Positions 15,945 through 27,348 of a stretch of DNA of 64,000 nt are shown piece after piece. The stretch is from assembly GCF_000260135.1 (NCBI RefSeq), contig NZ_JH651384.1, positions 375,693-439,692 on the forward strand. Reading direction: 5' to 3'. The number at the start of each line of letters is the position of its first letter. Position 1 is the first letter of the stretch. Under the pieces are notes generated by a model. That model saw nothing but the letters and a program-made list of their open reading frames with translations. It ran no database searches and was not told the DNA's origin. Made by a program: the position numbers and the translations under genes. This DNA comes from Thiothrix nivea DSM 5205 (lineage in GTDB: Bacteria > Pseudomonadota > Gammaproteobacteria > Thiotrichales > Thiotrichaceae).

Positions 15945-18464
15945 TTAATCGCGTGGAGGTGGGGCCGCAGCCAGTACGTCACGGGTTCCGTTACTCAGCA
16001 CCGGGCTGACTACACCTGCACTTTCCATGTCTTCTATCATCCGCGCCGCACGGTTATAGCCCACTTTGAGGCGGCGTTGCAGATAAGAGATCGACGCACG
16101 CCGGGATTCGGTGACGACCGCCACTGCTTCATCAAACAGCGGGTCTGACTCGCCTTCCCGTTCGGCCAACGGCTCCAGTCCGGGTATCGCATCGGATGAA
16201 GACGTGGTATCTGCTAAGACATCCTCGATGTAATCAGGTTCCCCTTGCAGCTTCAGGTAGTTGGCAACATCTTCGACTTCGCGGTCAGTCACCAGCGCGC
16301 CATGTACCCGCAACGGCAGGGATGTACCGGGCGGCATGTACAGCATATCGCCATAACCGAGCAGCTGTTCCGCCCCACCCTGATCAAGAATAGTGCGCGA
16401 GTCTATCTTGGTGGAAACCTGGAATGCAATTCGCGTCGGGATATTGGCTTTGATCAAACCGGTGATGACATCCACCGACGGGCGCTGGGTCGCCAAGATC
16501 AGGTGGATGCCGGAAGCACGCGCCTTCTGCGCCAATCGCGCGATCAGCTCTTCCACTTTCTTGCCGACCACCATCATCATGTCGGCGAATTCGTCCACGA
16601 TCACCACGATGTAAGGCAATGGCTTGAGCGGTTGCGGATGGCCATCGACGGAGGTCAACGGGTCGAACAGCGGATCCATGATCGCATCACCCCGATCCTG
16701 CGCCTCACGTACTTTTTCGTTGAAACCGGCAATATTGCGCACCTTGAGCTTGGACATCAACAGGTAACGCCGTTCCATTTCCGCCACGCACCAGCGCAGC
16801 GCGTTGGCAGCGTGTTTCATGTCGGTCACGACCGGTGCCAACAGGTGCGGAATGTCCTCGTAGCTGCTCAGTTCCAGCATTTTCGGATCGATCATGATCA
16901 TGCGCACGTCATCCGGCGTAGCCTTGTACAACAGGCTCATCAGTACGGCGTTGACGAACACCGACTTCCCGGAACCGGTCGTACCTGCCACCAGCAAGTG
17001 TGGCATACGCGCAAGATCAGCCACCACCGGATTACCGGCAATGTCCTTGCCCAACGCCAAGGTCAGCGGGGAATGGTTTTTCTTGTAAACCGGTGCGCCC
17101 AGCATTTCGCTGATCGTGACCACATCGCGGCGGTCGTTGGGGATTTCGATACCGATGGTAGGCCGCCCCGGAATGACTTCCACCACGCGCACGCTGGCCA
17201 CGCACATATTGCGCGCCAAATCTGAGGCAAGGCCGGAAATCTTGGAAGCCTTGGTTCCATCCGGCAGTTCCAGCTCAAAACGGGTAATCACCGGGCCTGG
17301 GTCTTTGGCCACCACCTTAACATCCGGTACGCCGTAATGGCCGAGCGCTTCAACTAGCTTGTCCGCCAGTTCGTTCAGACGTTCCTTTGACTGCGTGACA
17401 CGCTCGTGCGGCGGTGGGTTCAGCATGGTTAAAGGCGGTAACAGCTTCAACTGGCCACTTTTCTTGCCAGATTTGGTGCGTACCCCATCAGCAAGGTCAC
17501 GCACACCCGCAGTGTCATCTGTTTTGCCGCGAATATCAGGGGATGGCTTGGCTGCTTCAGGAGCTTCCTGTCGGCCATGCGGCATGGAAGAAAAATCCGG
17601 CACATCCAGTTTTGGATCCTGGCGTCCAGGGGCGTTCAAGTCGGTCAAATCAACACCACTGCCCAGTTCCGGACTTCTGTCAGGAAGATGCTCCCCTACC
17701 CGCTGGTTCACCCACTCGCCAGCCTTCCCCAACATCCCGCCACCGCCTTGCAACCCACGGTTAAGTACGTCGGACAATCGTCCGAAAACGTTTCCGGAAG
17801 CAACGCTGGTTTTTTCTTTCGTGTTTGGCTCGTGCGCGCTGTCATCCTGCATGGCCTGTAGCTTGTTGAACAAGTTTAACATCCAGTCGCCAACCTTTTC
17901 CGTCACCTGCGCCCAGGAAATATCCCCCACAATCGTGATGCTGCCCAGAAACAGGGAGAGCAAAAACACGACCGAACCAAAGAAGCCGAGGAATGAACTC
18001 TTGAACAGGTTGGCAACCACTTGCCCCAGCATCCCGCCGCCGATGCCATCCGGTTCCGGGTAAGGCACAAACAGCAAGTTCGCTAACCCGGCCCCCGATA
18101 GCAGGGTAAACAGCGCCCCGATGCTGGTGATGACGTCATTGATGCCCCCTACCGGGTTGTTGGGGTTTTTCATATACGGCCCCATCCGGAAGGCTGTCAA
18201 CCCCATGACTATCAGTACGATAGGTAACAGATAAGCCAGATAACCCAGTAAGCCAATCAGGAAATCTGCCATCCAAGCGCCTTTACAGCCCGCCAGGTTT
18301 TCACATGGCCCCACATGGTTGCTGTTGCTGTGGAACGGCCCCGGATCCACGTCACTGTAGGAAAGCAAGGCCAACATGATGACTGCGGCGATGCCTAAAA
18401 AGATGATGACACTGGCCTGTTGTAAACCCAGGCGTTTTTTTTGATTGAGAATAACCTTAGCCAA
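15945..18464 (-). CDS. ftsK: DNA translocase FtsK
   Basis: 839 residues: N-terminal membrane segments ([38 protein letters not shown], and others to about residue 205), a shortish Pro/Gly-rich linker (about 210-370), then the RecA-like motor. Walker A ([20 protein letters not shown]) is near residue 493 and Walker B is [11 protein letters not shown]. The C-terminal winged-helix gamma domain ([20 protein letters not shown]) reads KOPS and activates XerD. At the septum it pumps the terminus so that dif sites meet. Its own substrate dif lies about 7.5 kb away, occupied by a mobile element. The linker is much shorter than in E. coli FtsK. Confidence 0.96.
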   Translation of the reverse strand: MAKVILNQKKRLGLQQASVIIFLGIAAVIMLALLSYSDVDPGPFHSNSNHVGPCENLAGCKGAWMADFLIGLLGYLAYLLPIVLIVMGLTAFRMGPYMKNPNNPVGGINDVITSIGALFTLLSGAGLANLLFVPYPEPDGIGGGMLGQVVANLFKSSFLGFFGSVVFLLSLFLGSITIVGDISWAQVTEKVGDWMLNLFNKLQAMQDDSAHEPNTKEKTSVASGNVFGRLSDVLNRGLQGGGGMLGKAGEWVNQRVGEHLPDRSPELGSGVDLTDLNAPGRQDPKLDVPDFSSMPHGRQEAPEAAKPSPDIRGKTDDTAGVRDLADGVRTKSGKKSGQLKLLPPLTMLNPPPHERVTQSKERLNELADKLVEALGHYGVPDVKVVAKDPGPVITRFELELPDGTKASKISGLASDLARNMCVASVRVVEVIPGRPTIGIEIPNDRRDVVTISEMLGAPVYKKNHSPLTLALGKDIAGNPVVADLARMPHLLVAGTTGSGKSVFVNAVLMSLLYKATPDDVRMIMIDPKMLELSSYEDIPHLLAPVVTDMKHAANALRWCVAEMERRYLLMSKLKVRNIAGFNEKVREAQDRGDAIMDPLFDPLTSVDGHPQPLKPLPYIVVIVDEFADMMMVVGKKVEELIARLAQKARASGIHLILATQRPSVDVITGLIKANIPTRIAFQVSTKIDSRTILDQGGAEQLLGYGDMLYMPPGTSLPLRVHGALVTDREVEDVANYLKLQGEPDYIEDVLADTTSSSDAIPGLEPLAEREGESDPLFDEAVAVVTESRRASISYLQRRLKVGYNRAARMIEDMESAGVVSPVLSNGTRDVLAAAPPPRD

Positions 18465-18548
18465 ACCAATATCCCTGTCTGTTTGATCCCGATATTATAA
18501 GGACTGTTTTTCCGATTACTACTTTACCCGGCCCGGCATGTCACATAG

Positions 18549-19571
<1,023 letters not shown>

Positions 19572-19581
19572 CGAGGCGCTA

Positions 19582-20334
19582 TTGTTACCACGCTCCCTCA
19601 GCCTGACCCTGCTCAACGCCAGCTGGCCGGATGAACCCTTCCCGCCGGTTGAGCTGGCGTGGGAAGAACCCAACGGCCTGTTGGCAGTCGGTGGGGATCT
19701 GAGCCTTACGCGCCTGAAAAATGCTTACAAGGCAGGTATTTTCCCCTGGTTCGGGCCGCGCGAACCCATCTACTGGTGGTCACCCGACCCGCGCACGGTG
19801 CTATTCCCGGACAACATCCGCATCACCCGCAGCTTGCGCAAATCGTTGCGAAACAAAGGTTACCGCATCACCTTCGACACCTGTTTTGCCGAGGTGGTGA
19901 ATGCTTGCGCCGCGCCACGCGCCTACACCGCCGAGACCTGGATTACCCACGAAATGCACACCGCCTACTGCCTGCTGCACGCAGCGGACATTGCGCATTC
20001 GGTGGAGGTATGGAACCCAGCGGGTGAACTGGTTGGCGGCTTGTATGGCGTGGCAACCGGCGGGGTATTCAGTGGCGAATCCATGTTCAGCCGCGAACCG
20101 GATACATCAAAAATCGCCATGGTGGCACTGGCCTGGCACGTACAGCACTGGGGTTTCAAGGTCATCGACTGCCAGATCGAAAACCCACACCTGTTAAGTA
20201 TGGGGGCGGAAAACATTTCCCGTGCTGATTATATCAGCATTCTCCAGGCCAACCTGCACGTTCCCCCGCCACCGCGTTGGGAAGCCGATGCCCGCGCAGA
20301 CCTTTCACACTGGGAACCCAACCAGACAACATAA
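19582..20334 (+). CDS. aat: Leucyl/phenylalanyl-tRNA--protein transferase
   Basis: Adds Leu or Phe to proteins with N-terminal Lys or Arg, marking them for ClpS/ClpAP (N-degron pathway). 250 residues; the best start is TTG 19582, 10 bases after trxB, with CGAGGCG before it. Family blocks are intact: EPNGLLAVGGDLS, AYKAGIFPWFGP, YWWSPDPRTVLF, AETWITHEMHTAYCLLH, GGLYGVATGGVFSGESMFSR, KVIDCQIENPHLLSMGAE. Probably cotranscribed with trxB. Confidence 0.95.
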   Translation: MLPRSLSLTLLNASWPDEPFPPVELAWEEPNGLLAVGGDLSLTRLKNAYKAGIFPWFGPREPIYWWSPDPRTVLFPDNIRITRSLRKSLRNKGYRITFDTCFAEVVNACAAPRAYTAETWITHEMHTAYCLLHAADIAHSVEVWNPAGELVGGLYGVATGGVFSGESMFSREPDTSKIAMVALAWHVQHWGFKVIDCQIENPHLLSMGAENISRADYISILQANLHVPPPPRWEADARADLSHWEPNQTT

Positions 20335-20354
20335 ACAAGCAACCGGGCAACAGC

Positions 20355-21005
20355 ATGTACGACGACGAACCACAAAAGCCACCCTTCAGCGCCGAAGAAA
20401 TCCGCATCCTCGGCTGCCTGATGGAAAAACAACTCACCACACCCAACAACTACCCTCTGACTTTCAACTCATTGGTGCAGGCTTGCAACCAAAAAAGCAG
20501 CCGCGAGCCAGTGATGAACCTGACCGAAGGCAAGGTCGGGCATATCGCCAAAAACCTGGTGGAGGAAGGCTGGGCCATCATCCAGAACAGCGAACGCGCC
20601 CAACGGGTTGAACACAAGGTCAGCCGCCGCCTGCAATTGAACCAGAAGCAGCAAGCCATCCTCGCTGTATTGCTGTTACGCCGCCCGCAAACCCTCAACG
20701 AAATCAAAACCCGTACCGAACGCATGGCCGATTTCACCAGCACCGATGAAATCCATGACATCCTTGACGCTTGGATTACCGCCGAAAACCCGCTGGCCAT
20801 CCGCCTGCCTGCCGGTACTGGCAGACGCGAAGACCGCTACTTCCACACCCTTGGGGCGGAAAATCTGGATGACTTGCAGGAAGAACCGGCCACCTATACC
20901 ACCACGCAATCCACCGCTGAACGGCAGGACTGCTGCTCCCGGCTGGAAGCCCGTATCGCCGAGCTGGAACAACGACTGGCGGCATTGGAAAACCAGTTGC
21001 TTTAA
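20355..21005 (+). CDS. YceH/DUF480 winged-helix family protein
   Basis: 216 residues from ATG 20355, 20 bases after aat. It opens with the family signature EEIRILGCLMEKQLTTPNNY, then PLTFNSLVQACNQKSSREPV. Two winged-helix domains are followed by a glutamate-rich C-terminal coil (SRLEARIAELEQRLAALENQ) that may dimerise. Members are conserved in Proteobacteria; molecular role is unsettled. Confidence 0.9.
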   Translation: MYDDEPQKPPFSAEEIRILGCLMEKQLTTPNNYPLTFNSLVQACNQKSSREPVMNLTEGKVGHIAKNLVEEGWAIIQNSERAQRVEHKVSRRLQLNQKQQAILAVLLLRRPQTLNEIKTRTERMADFTSTDEIHDILDAWITAENPLAIRLPAGTGRREDRYFHTLGAENLDDLQEEPATYTTTQSTAERQDCCSRLEARIAELEQRLAALENQLL

Positions 21006-21067
21006 TCCGTGGCACAAAGCTTGCTACAGTATTTGGTAATCAACTTATCGGTGGCAACAAGGTTTCC

Positions 21068-21522
21068 ATGCCTACAAACCTGCTGACAGGACAACTGACT
21101 ATCCGCCTACGCTGGCGGCAGGGCAAGGTTACGGCAGTACATATCTGCTCCAGCCGCCTGCGCCTCGGCATCCGCTTTTTCGCCGGAAAGCCGGTTGATT
21201 CTGCCCCCAAACTGGTCGGTATGCTATTCAGCCTGTGTGGTACTGCGCAATCTGTCGCTTCTGCCCGCGCTGCGAACAAGCATTGGGGCAGCAAGCCAGC
21301 CACGAAGCCGAGCAGCAACGCGAATTCGACGTGGCCAAGTGCGAGGAATACGCCCGCCGGGTCAACCCGAATATCGGGATCCTGCACGTATCTGCCACCA
21401 ATGGCGAAGGCATGGATGGCTGGATCGACTGGTTGCAACAGCACCGTAAGGGGCTGGTCGAGCAACAGATGCAGGCGCTGGAAGGCAAGATGCAAGCCCT
21501 CCGCAACTCGCTTTCCACGTAA
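21068..21522 (+). pseudogene. Fused remnant of hydrogenase-maturation genes (hupK-like N-terminus, hypB C-terminus)
   Basis: One frame (from 21068) reads LRLGIRFFAGKPVDSAPKLV then GMLFSLCGTAQSVASARA, like the N-terminal part of HupK-type hydrogenase expression proteins. After a frame change near 21270 the text continues as CEQALGQQASHEAEQQREFD. It then turns directly into VAKCEEYARRVNPNIGILHV, then SATNGEGMDGWIDWLQQH, the C-terminal end of the GTPase HypB. The nickel- and GTP-binding parts of HypB are missing. A deletion has joined two genes of a hydrogenase operon and left a short, shifted relic. No other hydrogenase gene is in the window. Confidence 0.7.
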
Positions 21523-21647
21523 AGGATAGGCATGAACGTGCGCCGGTCAGCGTGCAACATATCGTGCGCTCATTTGACCCGTGCATGGTTTGCACCGCGC
21601 ACTGAGCTGCTACAATCGGGCCAACGACAATCAATTGAGGAGTCACC

Positions 21648-22160
21648 ATGCAAACATCTCTGGTACTGACCGTGCTTGGCCCTGACCGCTCCGGTCTGGT
21701 CAAATCCATATCCGAAGCTGTCAAAGCGCATCAGGGCAACTGGCAGGAAAGCCGTATGGTGCATTTGGCCGGGCAGTTCGCCGGCCTTGCCCACGTTACC
21801 TTGCCAACCGAACAGGTTGACGCGCTGAAACAGGCACTGCAAGCCCTGCAACAGAATGATCTGCAAATCCTGGTGCAGCAAGCCGAAGTTACCGCGCCCC
21901 GTACCGTAACCCCTTTGACGCTGGAGCTGCTTGGTCAGGATCGCCCCGGCATCATCCACGATATTACCCACCAGTTGGCCAACCTCAACGTCAATATTGA
22001 AGAGCTGGAAAGTGAACAACGCCCTGCCCCCATGTCCAGCGAACTACTATTCTACGCCAACCTGCGGCTTGGCCTGCCGGAGGGCATTACCCCGGAAGAC
22101 GTCCAGGGCGCTTTTGAAAACATGCCTGACCCACTGATGGTCGACCTGACATTTGCCTGA
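21648..22160 (+). CDS. GcvR-like protein with two ACT domains
   Basis: 170 residues with two ACT modules: residues 3-75 (SLVLTVLGPDRSGLVKSISE) and about 88-165 (PLTLELLGQDRPGIIHDITH, QLANLNVNIEEL). This is the plan of the glycine-cleavage repressor GcvR, which senses glycine and antagonises GcvA, although no gcv gene is nearby. A GAGGAG ribosome site precedes ATG 21648. It lies 13 bases before queC. Confidence 0.85.
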   Translation: MQTSLVLTVLGPDRSGLVKSISEAVKAHQGNWQESRMVHLAGQFAGLAHVTLPTEQVDALKQALQALQQNDLQILVQQAEVTAPRTVTPLTLELLGQDRPGIIHDITHQLANLNVNIEELESEQRPAPMSSELLFYANLRLGLPEGITPEDVQGAFENMPDPLMVDLTFA

Positions 22161-22173
22161 TGGATAGTAAACG

Positions 22174-22869
22174 ATGAACAAGGCGGTTGTACTCCTCAGT
22201 GGCGGACTGGACTCCACCACTGTTCTTGCCATAGCCCACCAGCAAGGCTTTGAGCCGTATGCACTCTCCTTCTGCTATGGCCAGCGCCACAGTGTGGAAC
22301 TGGAGTCCGCCCAACGGGTAGCAAAAGCCATGGGCGTGAAAGAACACGTCATTGCTGACATTAACTTGCGGGCTTTCGGCGGCTCTGCCCTCACTGCCGA
22401 CATCGACGTGCCCAAAGGGCGTGATACTGCGGCAATGGAAACCAGTATTCCGGTGACCTATGTCCCGGCACGCAACACCATTTTCCTCTCCTTTGCCCTC
22501 GGCTGGGCAGAAGTACTGGAAGCACAACACATCTTCCTCGGCGTGAATGCGCTGGACTACTCCGGCTACCCGGATTGCCGCCCGGAATTCATCGCCGCCT
22601 TCGAGAACATGGCGAACCTGGCCACCAAGGCCGGGGTTGAGGGGCAGCAGCTCACGATCCATGCGCCGTTGATCAACATGAGCAAGGCCGACATCATCCG
22701 CAAAGGGCTGACGTTGGGCATAGATTACAGCCTCACCAGCAGTTGCTATGACCCCGGCGAACACGGCAAACCCTGTGGCCAATGCGATTCCTGTTTGTTG
22801 CGTGCAAAAGGTTTTGCGGAAGTCGGTGCAACCGACCCATTGCTAGAAAAATTCGGGATACAGGCATGA
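22174..22869 (+). CDS. queC: 7-cyano-7-deazaguanine synthase
   Basis: Converts 7-carboxy-7-deazaguanine to preQ0 with ATP and ammonia, in queuosine synthesis. 231 residues; the PP-loop is [15 protein letters not shown], then [14 protein letters not shown], and [11 protein letters not shown]. The zinc site near the C-terminus is [21 protein letters not shown] (Cys plus CxxCxxC). Its stop overlaps the queD start by ATGA, so the three que genes are translationally coupled. Confidence 0.96.
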   Translation: MNKAVVLLSGGLDSTTVLAIAHQQGFEPYALSFCYGQRHSVELESAQRVAKAMGVKEHVIADINLRAFGGSALTADIDVPKGRDTAAMETSIPVTYVPARNTIFLSFALGWAEVLEAQHIFLGVNALDYSGYPDCRPEFIAAFENMANLATKAGVEGQQLTIHAPLINMSKADIIRKGLTLGIDYSLTSSCYDPGEHGKPCGQCDSCLLRAKGFAEVGATDPLLEKFGIQA

Positions 22870-23951
22870 ACGAAACCCTGTTTTACGTCGCTGCCGCTCC
22901 CTTTGAAGCTGCTTGCCGGGTCGAAAATGCGCAAGGCTCACCACTACCAGCAGGACACCGCGCCCGCCGCCTGCACGGCCACAGTTTCCTTGCCAAGGTG
23001 CGGGTGCAGGGTGCGCAATCGGTCGGATCGCTGCACCAACAGTTGGTGGAATGTGTTGCGCCGCTGGATTACAACGACCTGAACCAGTTCCTCTCCATTC
23101 CCACCGATGAAAACCTCGCCCGGTGGGTACGCGCCCACATGGCATTACCGGGCATGGCTTCCGTCGGCGTGCAAAGCACCCTGCACCAGGGTGCTGACCT
23201 TGACCTCGCCGACAATGCCCACATCTGGCGACGTTTCCGCTTTGAAGCAGCGCACCGCTTGCCGAACGTCCATGCCGGACATCAATGCGGGCGCATGCAC
23301 GGGCATGGTTTCGAAGTCATCCTGCACGCCAACCAGAATCTGCAAGCGCAAGACATGGGCGTGGACTTCGACCGGCTGGAAGCCGTGTGGCAACCACTGC
23401 ATGAACAACTCCACAACCATTGCCTGAACGACATTGCGGGGCTGGAAAACCCTACCAGCGAAATGCTGGCCGCGTGGCTGTGGGATCGGCTCAAACCCGA
23501 ACTCGACGCGCTTTCGTGGGTGAGCGTGTACGAAACTGTTACTGCTGGTTGCCATTACGATGGGCAACACTACCGCATCTGGAAAGACCAGCGTTTTGAA
23601 AGCGCCCTGCGGCTGGAACACACTGTTCCCGGCGACAGTGTGCGCCGCCTGCACGGGCACAGTTACCTGCTGCGTTTGCACCTGACATCCCCGCTAGATC
23701 AGGTCATGGGTTGGACCGTCGATTATGGTGATGTAAAAGAGGCTTTCACCCCTATCTACAAGCAGCTTGACCATCATTATTTAAATGACTTAACCGGGTT
23801 GGAACAACCTGACCCTGCCAGCGTCGCCCGCTGGATACACTCGCAAGCCAGTACCAGCCTGCCGCAGCTTGACCGCATTGACCTGTATGAAACGCCTGGC
23901 TGCGGCGTGGTGCTGTCGTGGGGTGAACATGAGCCGGGGTTGCCGGTGTGA
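22866..23951 (+). CDS. queD: 6-carboxytetrahydropterin synthase, fusion of three QueD-like domains
   Basis: QueD makes 6-carboxy-tetrahydropterin from 7,8-dihydroneopterin triphosphate. Usual length is about 120 residues; this protein has 361 and three PTPS/QueD modules, seen as RLHGHS (H37, H39), RMHGHG (H145, H147) and RLHGHS (H263, H265). Only the middle module is complete: third zinc His (FEAAHRL, H130), catalytic Cys ([12 protein letters not shown]141), LNDI after a His, and Glu in VYETVTAGC (E223). Module 1 has Cys for the first zinc His (FEAACRV), no catalytic Cys and no Glu. Module 3 has Leu there and no Cys but keeps LDHHYLND and YET. It overlaps queC by ATGA and queE by GTGA. Confidence 0.9.
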   Translation: MNETLFYVAAAPFEAACRVENAQGSPLPAGHRARRLHGHSFLAKVRVQGAQSVGSLHQQLVECVAPLDYNDLNQFLSIPTDENLARWVRAHMALPGMASVGVQSTLHQGADLDLADNAHIWRRFRFEAAHRLPNVHAGHQCGRMHGHGFEVILHANQNLQAQDMGVDFDRLEAVWQPLHEQLHNHCLNDIAGLENPTSEMLAAWLWDRLKPELDALSWVSVYETVTAGCHYDGQHYRIWKDQRFESALRLEHTVPGDSVRRLHGHSYLLRLHLTSPLDQVMGWTVDYGDVKEAFTPIYKQLDHHYLNDLTGLEQPDPASVARWIHSQASTSLPQLDRIDLYETPGCGVVLSWGEHEPGLPV

Positions 23952-24595
23952 GCAGGACATACTCCGTCAAGGAGATTTTCTACACCTTGCAGGGTGAAGG
24001 CTTTCATGCTGGCCGCCCTGCCCTATTCTGCCGCTTTGCGGGCTGCAACCTGTGGTCAGGGCGTGAGCAGGATCGGCACAAGGCACAGTGTGATTTCTGT
24101 GATACCGATTTTGTCGGAGTGAATGGGGTAAACGGTGGCAAGTTTCGCTCTGCTGACCTACTAGCGGCACGGATTGAACAGTTGTGGCTGGCAGGCGTGC
24201 AGCAGGACGTGAACCGTTTCGTGGTCTTCACCGGTGGTGAACCATTGCTGCAACTGGATACGCTACTGATTGACGCCCTGCACACTCGCAGCTTCGAGAT
24301 TGCGGTGGAAACCAACGGCACCAAGCCTGCCCCGTCCGGTATCGACTGGATTTGCGTCAGTCCCAAGGCCGATGCTCCGCTGGCGCTGACGCATGGCAAT
24401 GAACTGAAACTGGTGTACCCGCAACCACTGGCAATGCCGGAACGCTTCGCCGAACTGGATTTCGGGCATTTCTACCTGCAAGCAATGGATGGGTCGCAAC
24501 AGGCACAGAACACGCAGACGGCTATTGCCTACTGTATGCAGCATCCGCAGTGGAAGCTAAGCGTACAGACGCACAAGCTGCTGGGAATTCCATAA
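23948..24595 (+). CDS. queE: 7-carboxy-7-deazaguanine synthase (radical SAM)
   Basis: Rearranges carboxytetrahydropterin to CDG using a 4Fe-4S cluster and SAM. 215 residues from GTG 23948, overlapping the queD stop. The cluster motif is C-x14-C-x2-C (CNLWSGREQDRHKAQCDFC), the long-spaced version typical of QueE. Other blocks: YTLQGEGFHAGRPALFCRF, VVFTGGEPLLQ and ETNGTKPAPSGIDWICVSPK. Last gene of the queCDE operon. Confidence 0.95.
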   Translation: MSRTYSVKEIFYTLQGEGFHAGRPALFCRFAGCNLWSGREQDRHKAQCDFCDTDFVGVNGVNGGKFRSADLLAARIEQLWLAGVQQDVNRFVVFTGGEPLLQLDTLLIDALHTRSFEIAVETNGTKPAPSGIDWICVSPKADAPLALTHGNELKLVYPQPLAMPERFAELDFGHFYLQAMDGSQQAQNTQTAIAYCMQHPQWKLSVQTHKLLGIP

Positions 24596-24692
24596 CAGCA
24601 TTCACGCTGGTAACAACCCTTCCACCAACAACTATCCGACTGAAAGCAAACTTTCCATTGATAAATCCCAAAACTCATTCAATTTCGTTAAA

Positions 24693-24891
24693 GGCTCATT
24701 ATGTGTTTCGGGGTCTTGCCACATGAACCTTGAAACCGCTGGTAGAATCCCCAACTGATAAGCATCCGACAAGCCAGTGAGGTAGCCATATGGGCAGTTT
24801 GATCAGCATAGCCAGCCTGACCAGTGATGAAGCTTGCTACCAGCAAGTGCGTGTGTTGCGCTGGCCTGACGGTACGGTGTGCCCACATTAG
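24693..24891 (+). mobile_element. Truncated IS1595-family element, 5' remnant
   Basis: The left terminus GGCTCATTATGTGTTTCGGG (24693-24712) closely matches the end of the full IS1595 copy at 44725 (GGCTCAATATGCGTTTCAGG). From ATG 24790 it codes MGSLISIASLTSDEACYQQV, then RVLRWPDGTVCPH, the same start as that transposase, and stops where the IS5 element begins at 24889. A final AATGAGCC at 25945-25952, beyond IS5, may be its other end; the rest was deleted. Confidence 0.75.
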
Positions 24892-25945
24892 ACATTATCT
24901 GAAAAACCCATCCTCTCCGTGCATCAGCTGGATCAATCATTTCTAACCCGTGATGCATTCCTGAAGTTGTGCAGCCCGCAGGCGAGTTCCATCACCAAAT
25001 CATCAAAGCCATCCTTCCAGTTCCTGAACACGTCCTTGACACAACGGCAGCGTTTGACGCCGCTGATGACATGCTCGACCACTACCCGCGTCCGTGAAAT
25101 GGCCTGGTTACGCCGCTTTTCTTCACGGGTCAGTTCGCCGCCACGGGGTTTCTTTTTGGGTTCAAACAGCGTGATGCCTTCACCCATCTGATGCCCCTGA
25201 AAGCCGGAATCCCGGTAAACCTCATAACCATCAGGCACTTGTGCCTGTTCTTCGTCCGCAATCCGCTTGTCATGCACCTTGCCGCTACGGGTTTTGCCCA
25301 GATACTTGATGTCACGGTCATCCAGCCCGGCAATCAGGTTGTTCTTCACCGTATGGGCTTTTTTTTCCACTGTACCAGTCTTCCTGCACGTCCGGGTCAA
25401 GCGGGCGTTGGATACGGCGTTCCGTCCCGTCGATCCCGACTGCCTGCACCGCTTCGGTTTCCAGGCGTGCCAGCAGTTCTTCCGGCAACCGCGCCGGACG
25501 ATGCCCCATTTGCTTCAGGGCTGCCTGCAAGACCGGCGATAGCCGGTGAACCCAGGAGTTGGCGGCACTTTGCGTCAAACCAAATGAATAGGCCAGCACT
25601 TCCTGTAACGGGTAAGTCTTCAGGTAATACAGGATGAACAGCAGTTTGTCTTCTGCCAAGGCCAACTGGCCGGGTTTTCCCCGCTTTTCATCCGCATTTT
25701 TCCCTTCCTCCACCAGGCTGCCCCGGTAGGCTTCATGGAAGTACGGCAACAGACGGTTGAACTCACCACTGTTTAACCCCATCATGGCCATAAACGTTTT
25801 CTGCTTGCCTTTCAGCGCTTTGTGTATTCAACCATCCCCGCACTGACTATCAACATTGTCCCATGATAGGTTTAGCTGAATTTTCTGCATTGATTTGTGA
25901 AATTTCTCTATTAATGGATAAATACAGTTTTTTAGATAATGTCTA
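24889..25945 (-). mobile_element. IS5-family element with two-frame transposase
   Basis: Ends are 18-bp inverted repeats: TAGACATTATCTGAAAAA (24889-24906) and, on the other strand from 25945, TAGACATTATCTAAAAAA. The interior carries an HTH/DDE_Tnp_4 transposase on the minus strand. It sits inside an IS1595 remnant and abuts an ISAs1 element. Confidence 0.75.
24933..25791 (-). pseudogene. IS5-family transposase, split by frameshift at an A8 run
   Basis: The upstream frame (25791 to 25318) holds the helix-turn-helix part (YSFGLTQSAANSWVHRLSP) and the first catalytic Asp region (VGIDGTERRIQRP). The downstream frame (25400 to 24933) holds the rest of DDE_Tnp_4 (KNNLIAGLDDRDIKYLGKTR, RDSGFQGHQ, RTRVVVEHVISGVKRCRC). 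They join at eight A residues on the coding strand (25359-25366): seven would give the continuous reading YSGKKAHTVKNN. Either programmed slippage, as in some IS5 groups, or an inactivating or sequencing error. Confidence 0.7.
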
Positions 25946-25950
25946 ATGAG

Positions 25951-27200
25951 CCTCGCATTAAAACGCTATTGACAAACTGCTGTGCCGAGGGTTAGCTGCG
26001 GGTATTTTGGTAGCCCATGAAACTCCACCCAACCGCCGCTATTGTTGACCATTTTGCCTCCATCCCTGACCCACGTCTGAACCGCCGTAAGCGGCACAAA
26101 CTCAGTGACATCTTCTTCATTACCCTGTGCGCAGTGATTTGCGGGGCGGATGACTGGGCTTCCATTGAGCTGTTCGGCAAATCCAAACGAAAATGGTTCA
26201 CGGAGGTGTTGGGGTTGCAACACGGCATCCCGTCACACGATACCTTTGGCCGGGTTTTTGGCCTGATCGACACACAGCAGTTCAGTGAATGTTTCAGCCG
26301 CTGGGTGGCTGACCTGTCCGACCTCAGTGATGGCGAAATCATCGCGATTGATGGCAAATGCCTGCGCCGCAGCCTGGACAGTGCTTCGGACAAAGCGGCC
26401 ATCTACATGGTCAGTGCCTGGGCGACCCGGAATCAATTGGTGCTGGGACAACAGCGGGTGGATGATAAATCCAACGAAATCACTGCCATCCCTAAACTAT
26501 TGATGCAACTGAACATGACAGGAGCGGTAGTGACGTTGGATGCGATGGGTTGCCAAACGGCCATTGCCAGGCAGATCATCGACCAGCAAGCCGATTACCT
26601 GCTCAGCCTGAAAGGCAACCAGGGCACGCTCCATCAGGACGTGAAGCTATTTTTTGAATCGGCCAACACCTGCCCACCCATTGGCCATACCCGTTATGAC
26701 GGCGGGCATGGACGGATTGAAACCCGCATCGTGCGGGCTACCTCCAACATTGGCTGGTTGAAGAAAGACCATCCCATTGGACAAAACTGACCAGCATTAT
26801 CGCTGTCACTGCCATCCGTGAATGCAAGGATAAGACCACTGAAGAAACCCGTTACTTCATCAGCAGCATGGATGCCTCCAACCCGGAGCGGCTGGGACAG
26901 GTCGTGCGGGCACACTGGGGCATTGAAAACAACCTGCACTGGGTGCTGGATTACGCTTTCCGCGAAGATGACCAGCGGATGCGTTCCGGCAACAGCGACG
27001 CCAACATGGCTGTCGTCCGCCACATTGCCCTCAATCTGGTTAAAACTGACAAAACCATCAAGGTCGGTGTGAAAAACAAACGCCTCAATGCCGGGTGGGA
27101 TGAAGATTATCTGCTAAAAATTGTCACCGGCAGACTGGGGGCTACCAAGATTAAAATTTAGACCATTGTAAAACAAGATGTTTTTAATGCGATTGCCCTG
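25951..27200 (+). mobile_element. ISAs1-family element
   Basis: The right end reads TTTTTAATGCGATTGCCCTG (27181-27200). The left end contains the matching inverted sequence TCGCATTAAAA (25953-25963) but its outermost bases are altered where it meets the IS1595/IS5 junction. It contains one frameshifted transposase gene. Confidence 0.65.
26017..27161 (+). pseudogene. ISAs1-family transposase, frameshifted
   Basis: Frame one (26017-26790) reads the H-repeat-type transposase: HFASIPDPRLNRRKRHKLSD, AVICGADDWASIELFG, IAIDGKCLRRSLD and YLLSLKGNQGTLH. Frame three (to 27161) continues with SIIAVTAIRECKDKTTEETR and AHWGIENNLHWVLDYAFRED, the E-containing catalytic block. The switch lies near 26772-26782 (CATCCCATTGG), where one base is lost or gained. 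Length would otherwise be the usual about 380 residues. Confidence 0.8.
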
Positions 27201-27222
27201 GGCATATTGCACCATCAATCGA

Positions 27223-27292
27223 GTAGATTTACATTTGGTCGGCTACTACACTGTACTTTATCTGGAGCAATTTCCATGTAAATGCTATCTAC
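27223..27292. promoter_or_regulatory. Inverted repeat upstream of the response-regulator gene
   Basis: GTAGATTTACAT (27223-27234) is mirrored by ATGTAAATGCTATCTAC (27276-27292) with five extra bases, a possible site for a dimeric regulator such as the LuxR-type protein encoded just downstream. It lies right after the ISAs1 end, so the original promoter may have been altered. Confidence 0.3.
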
Positions 27293-27348
27293 ATACACTA
27301 TACAAAAAAACGTTTAGACCAATCTTCCGCCCAGGTAAGGATACCGCC

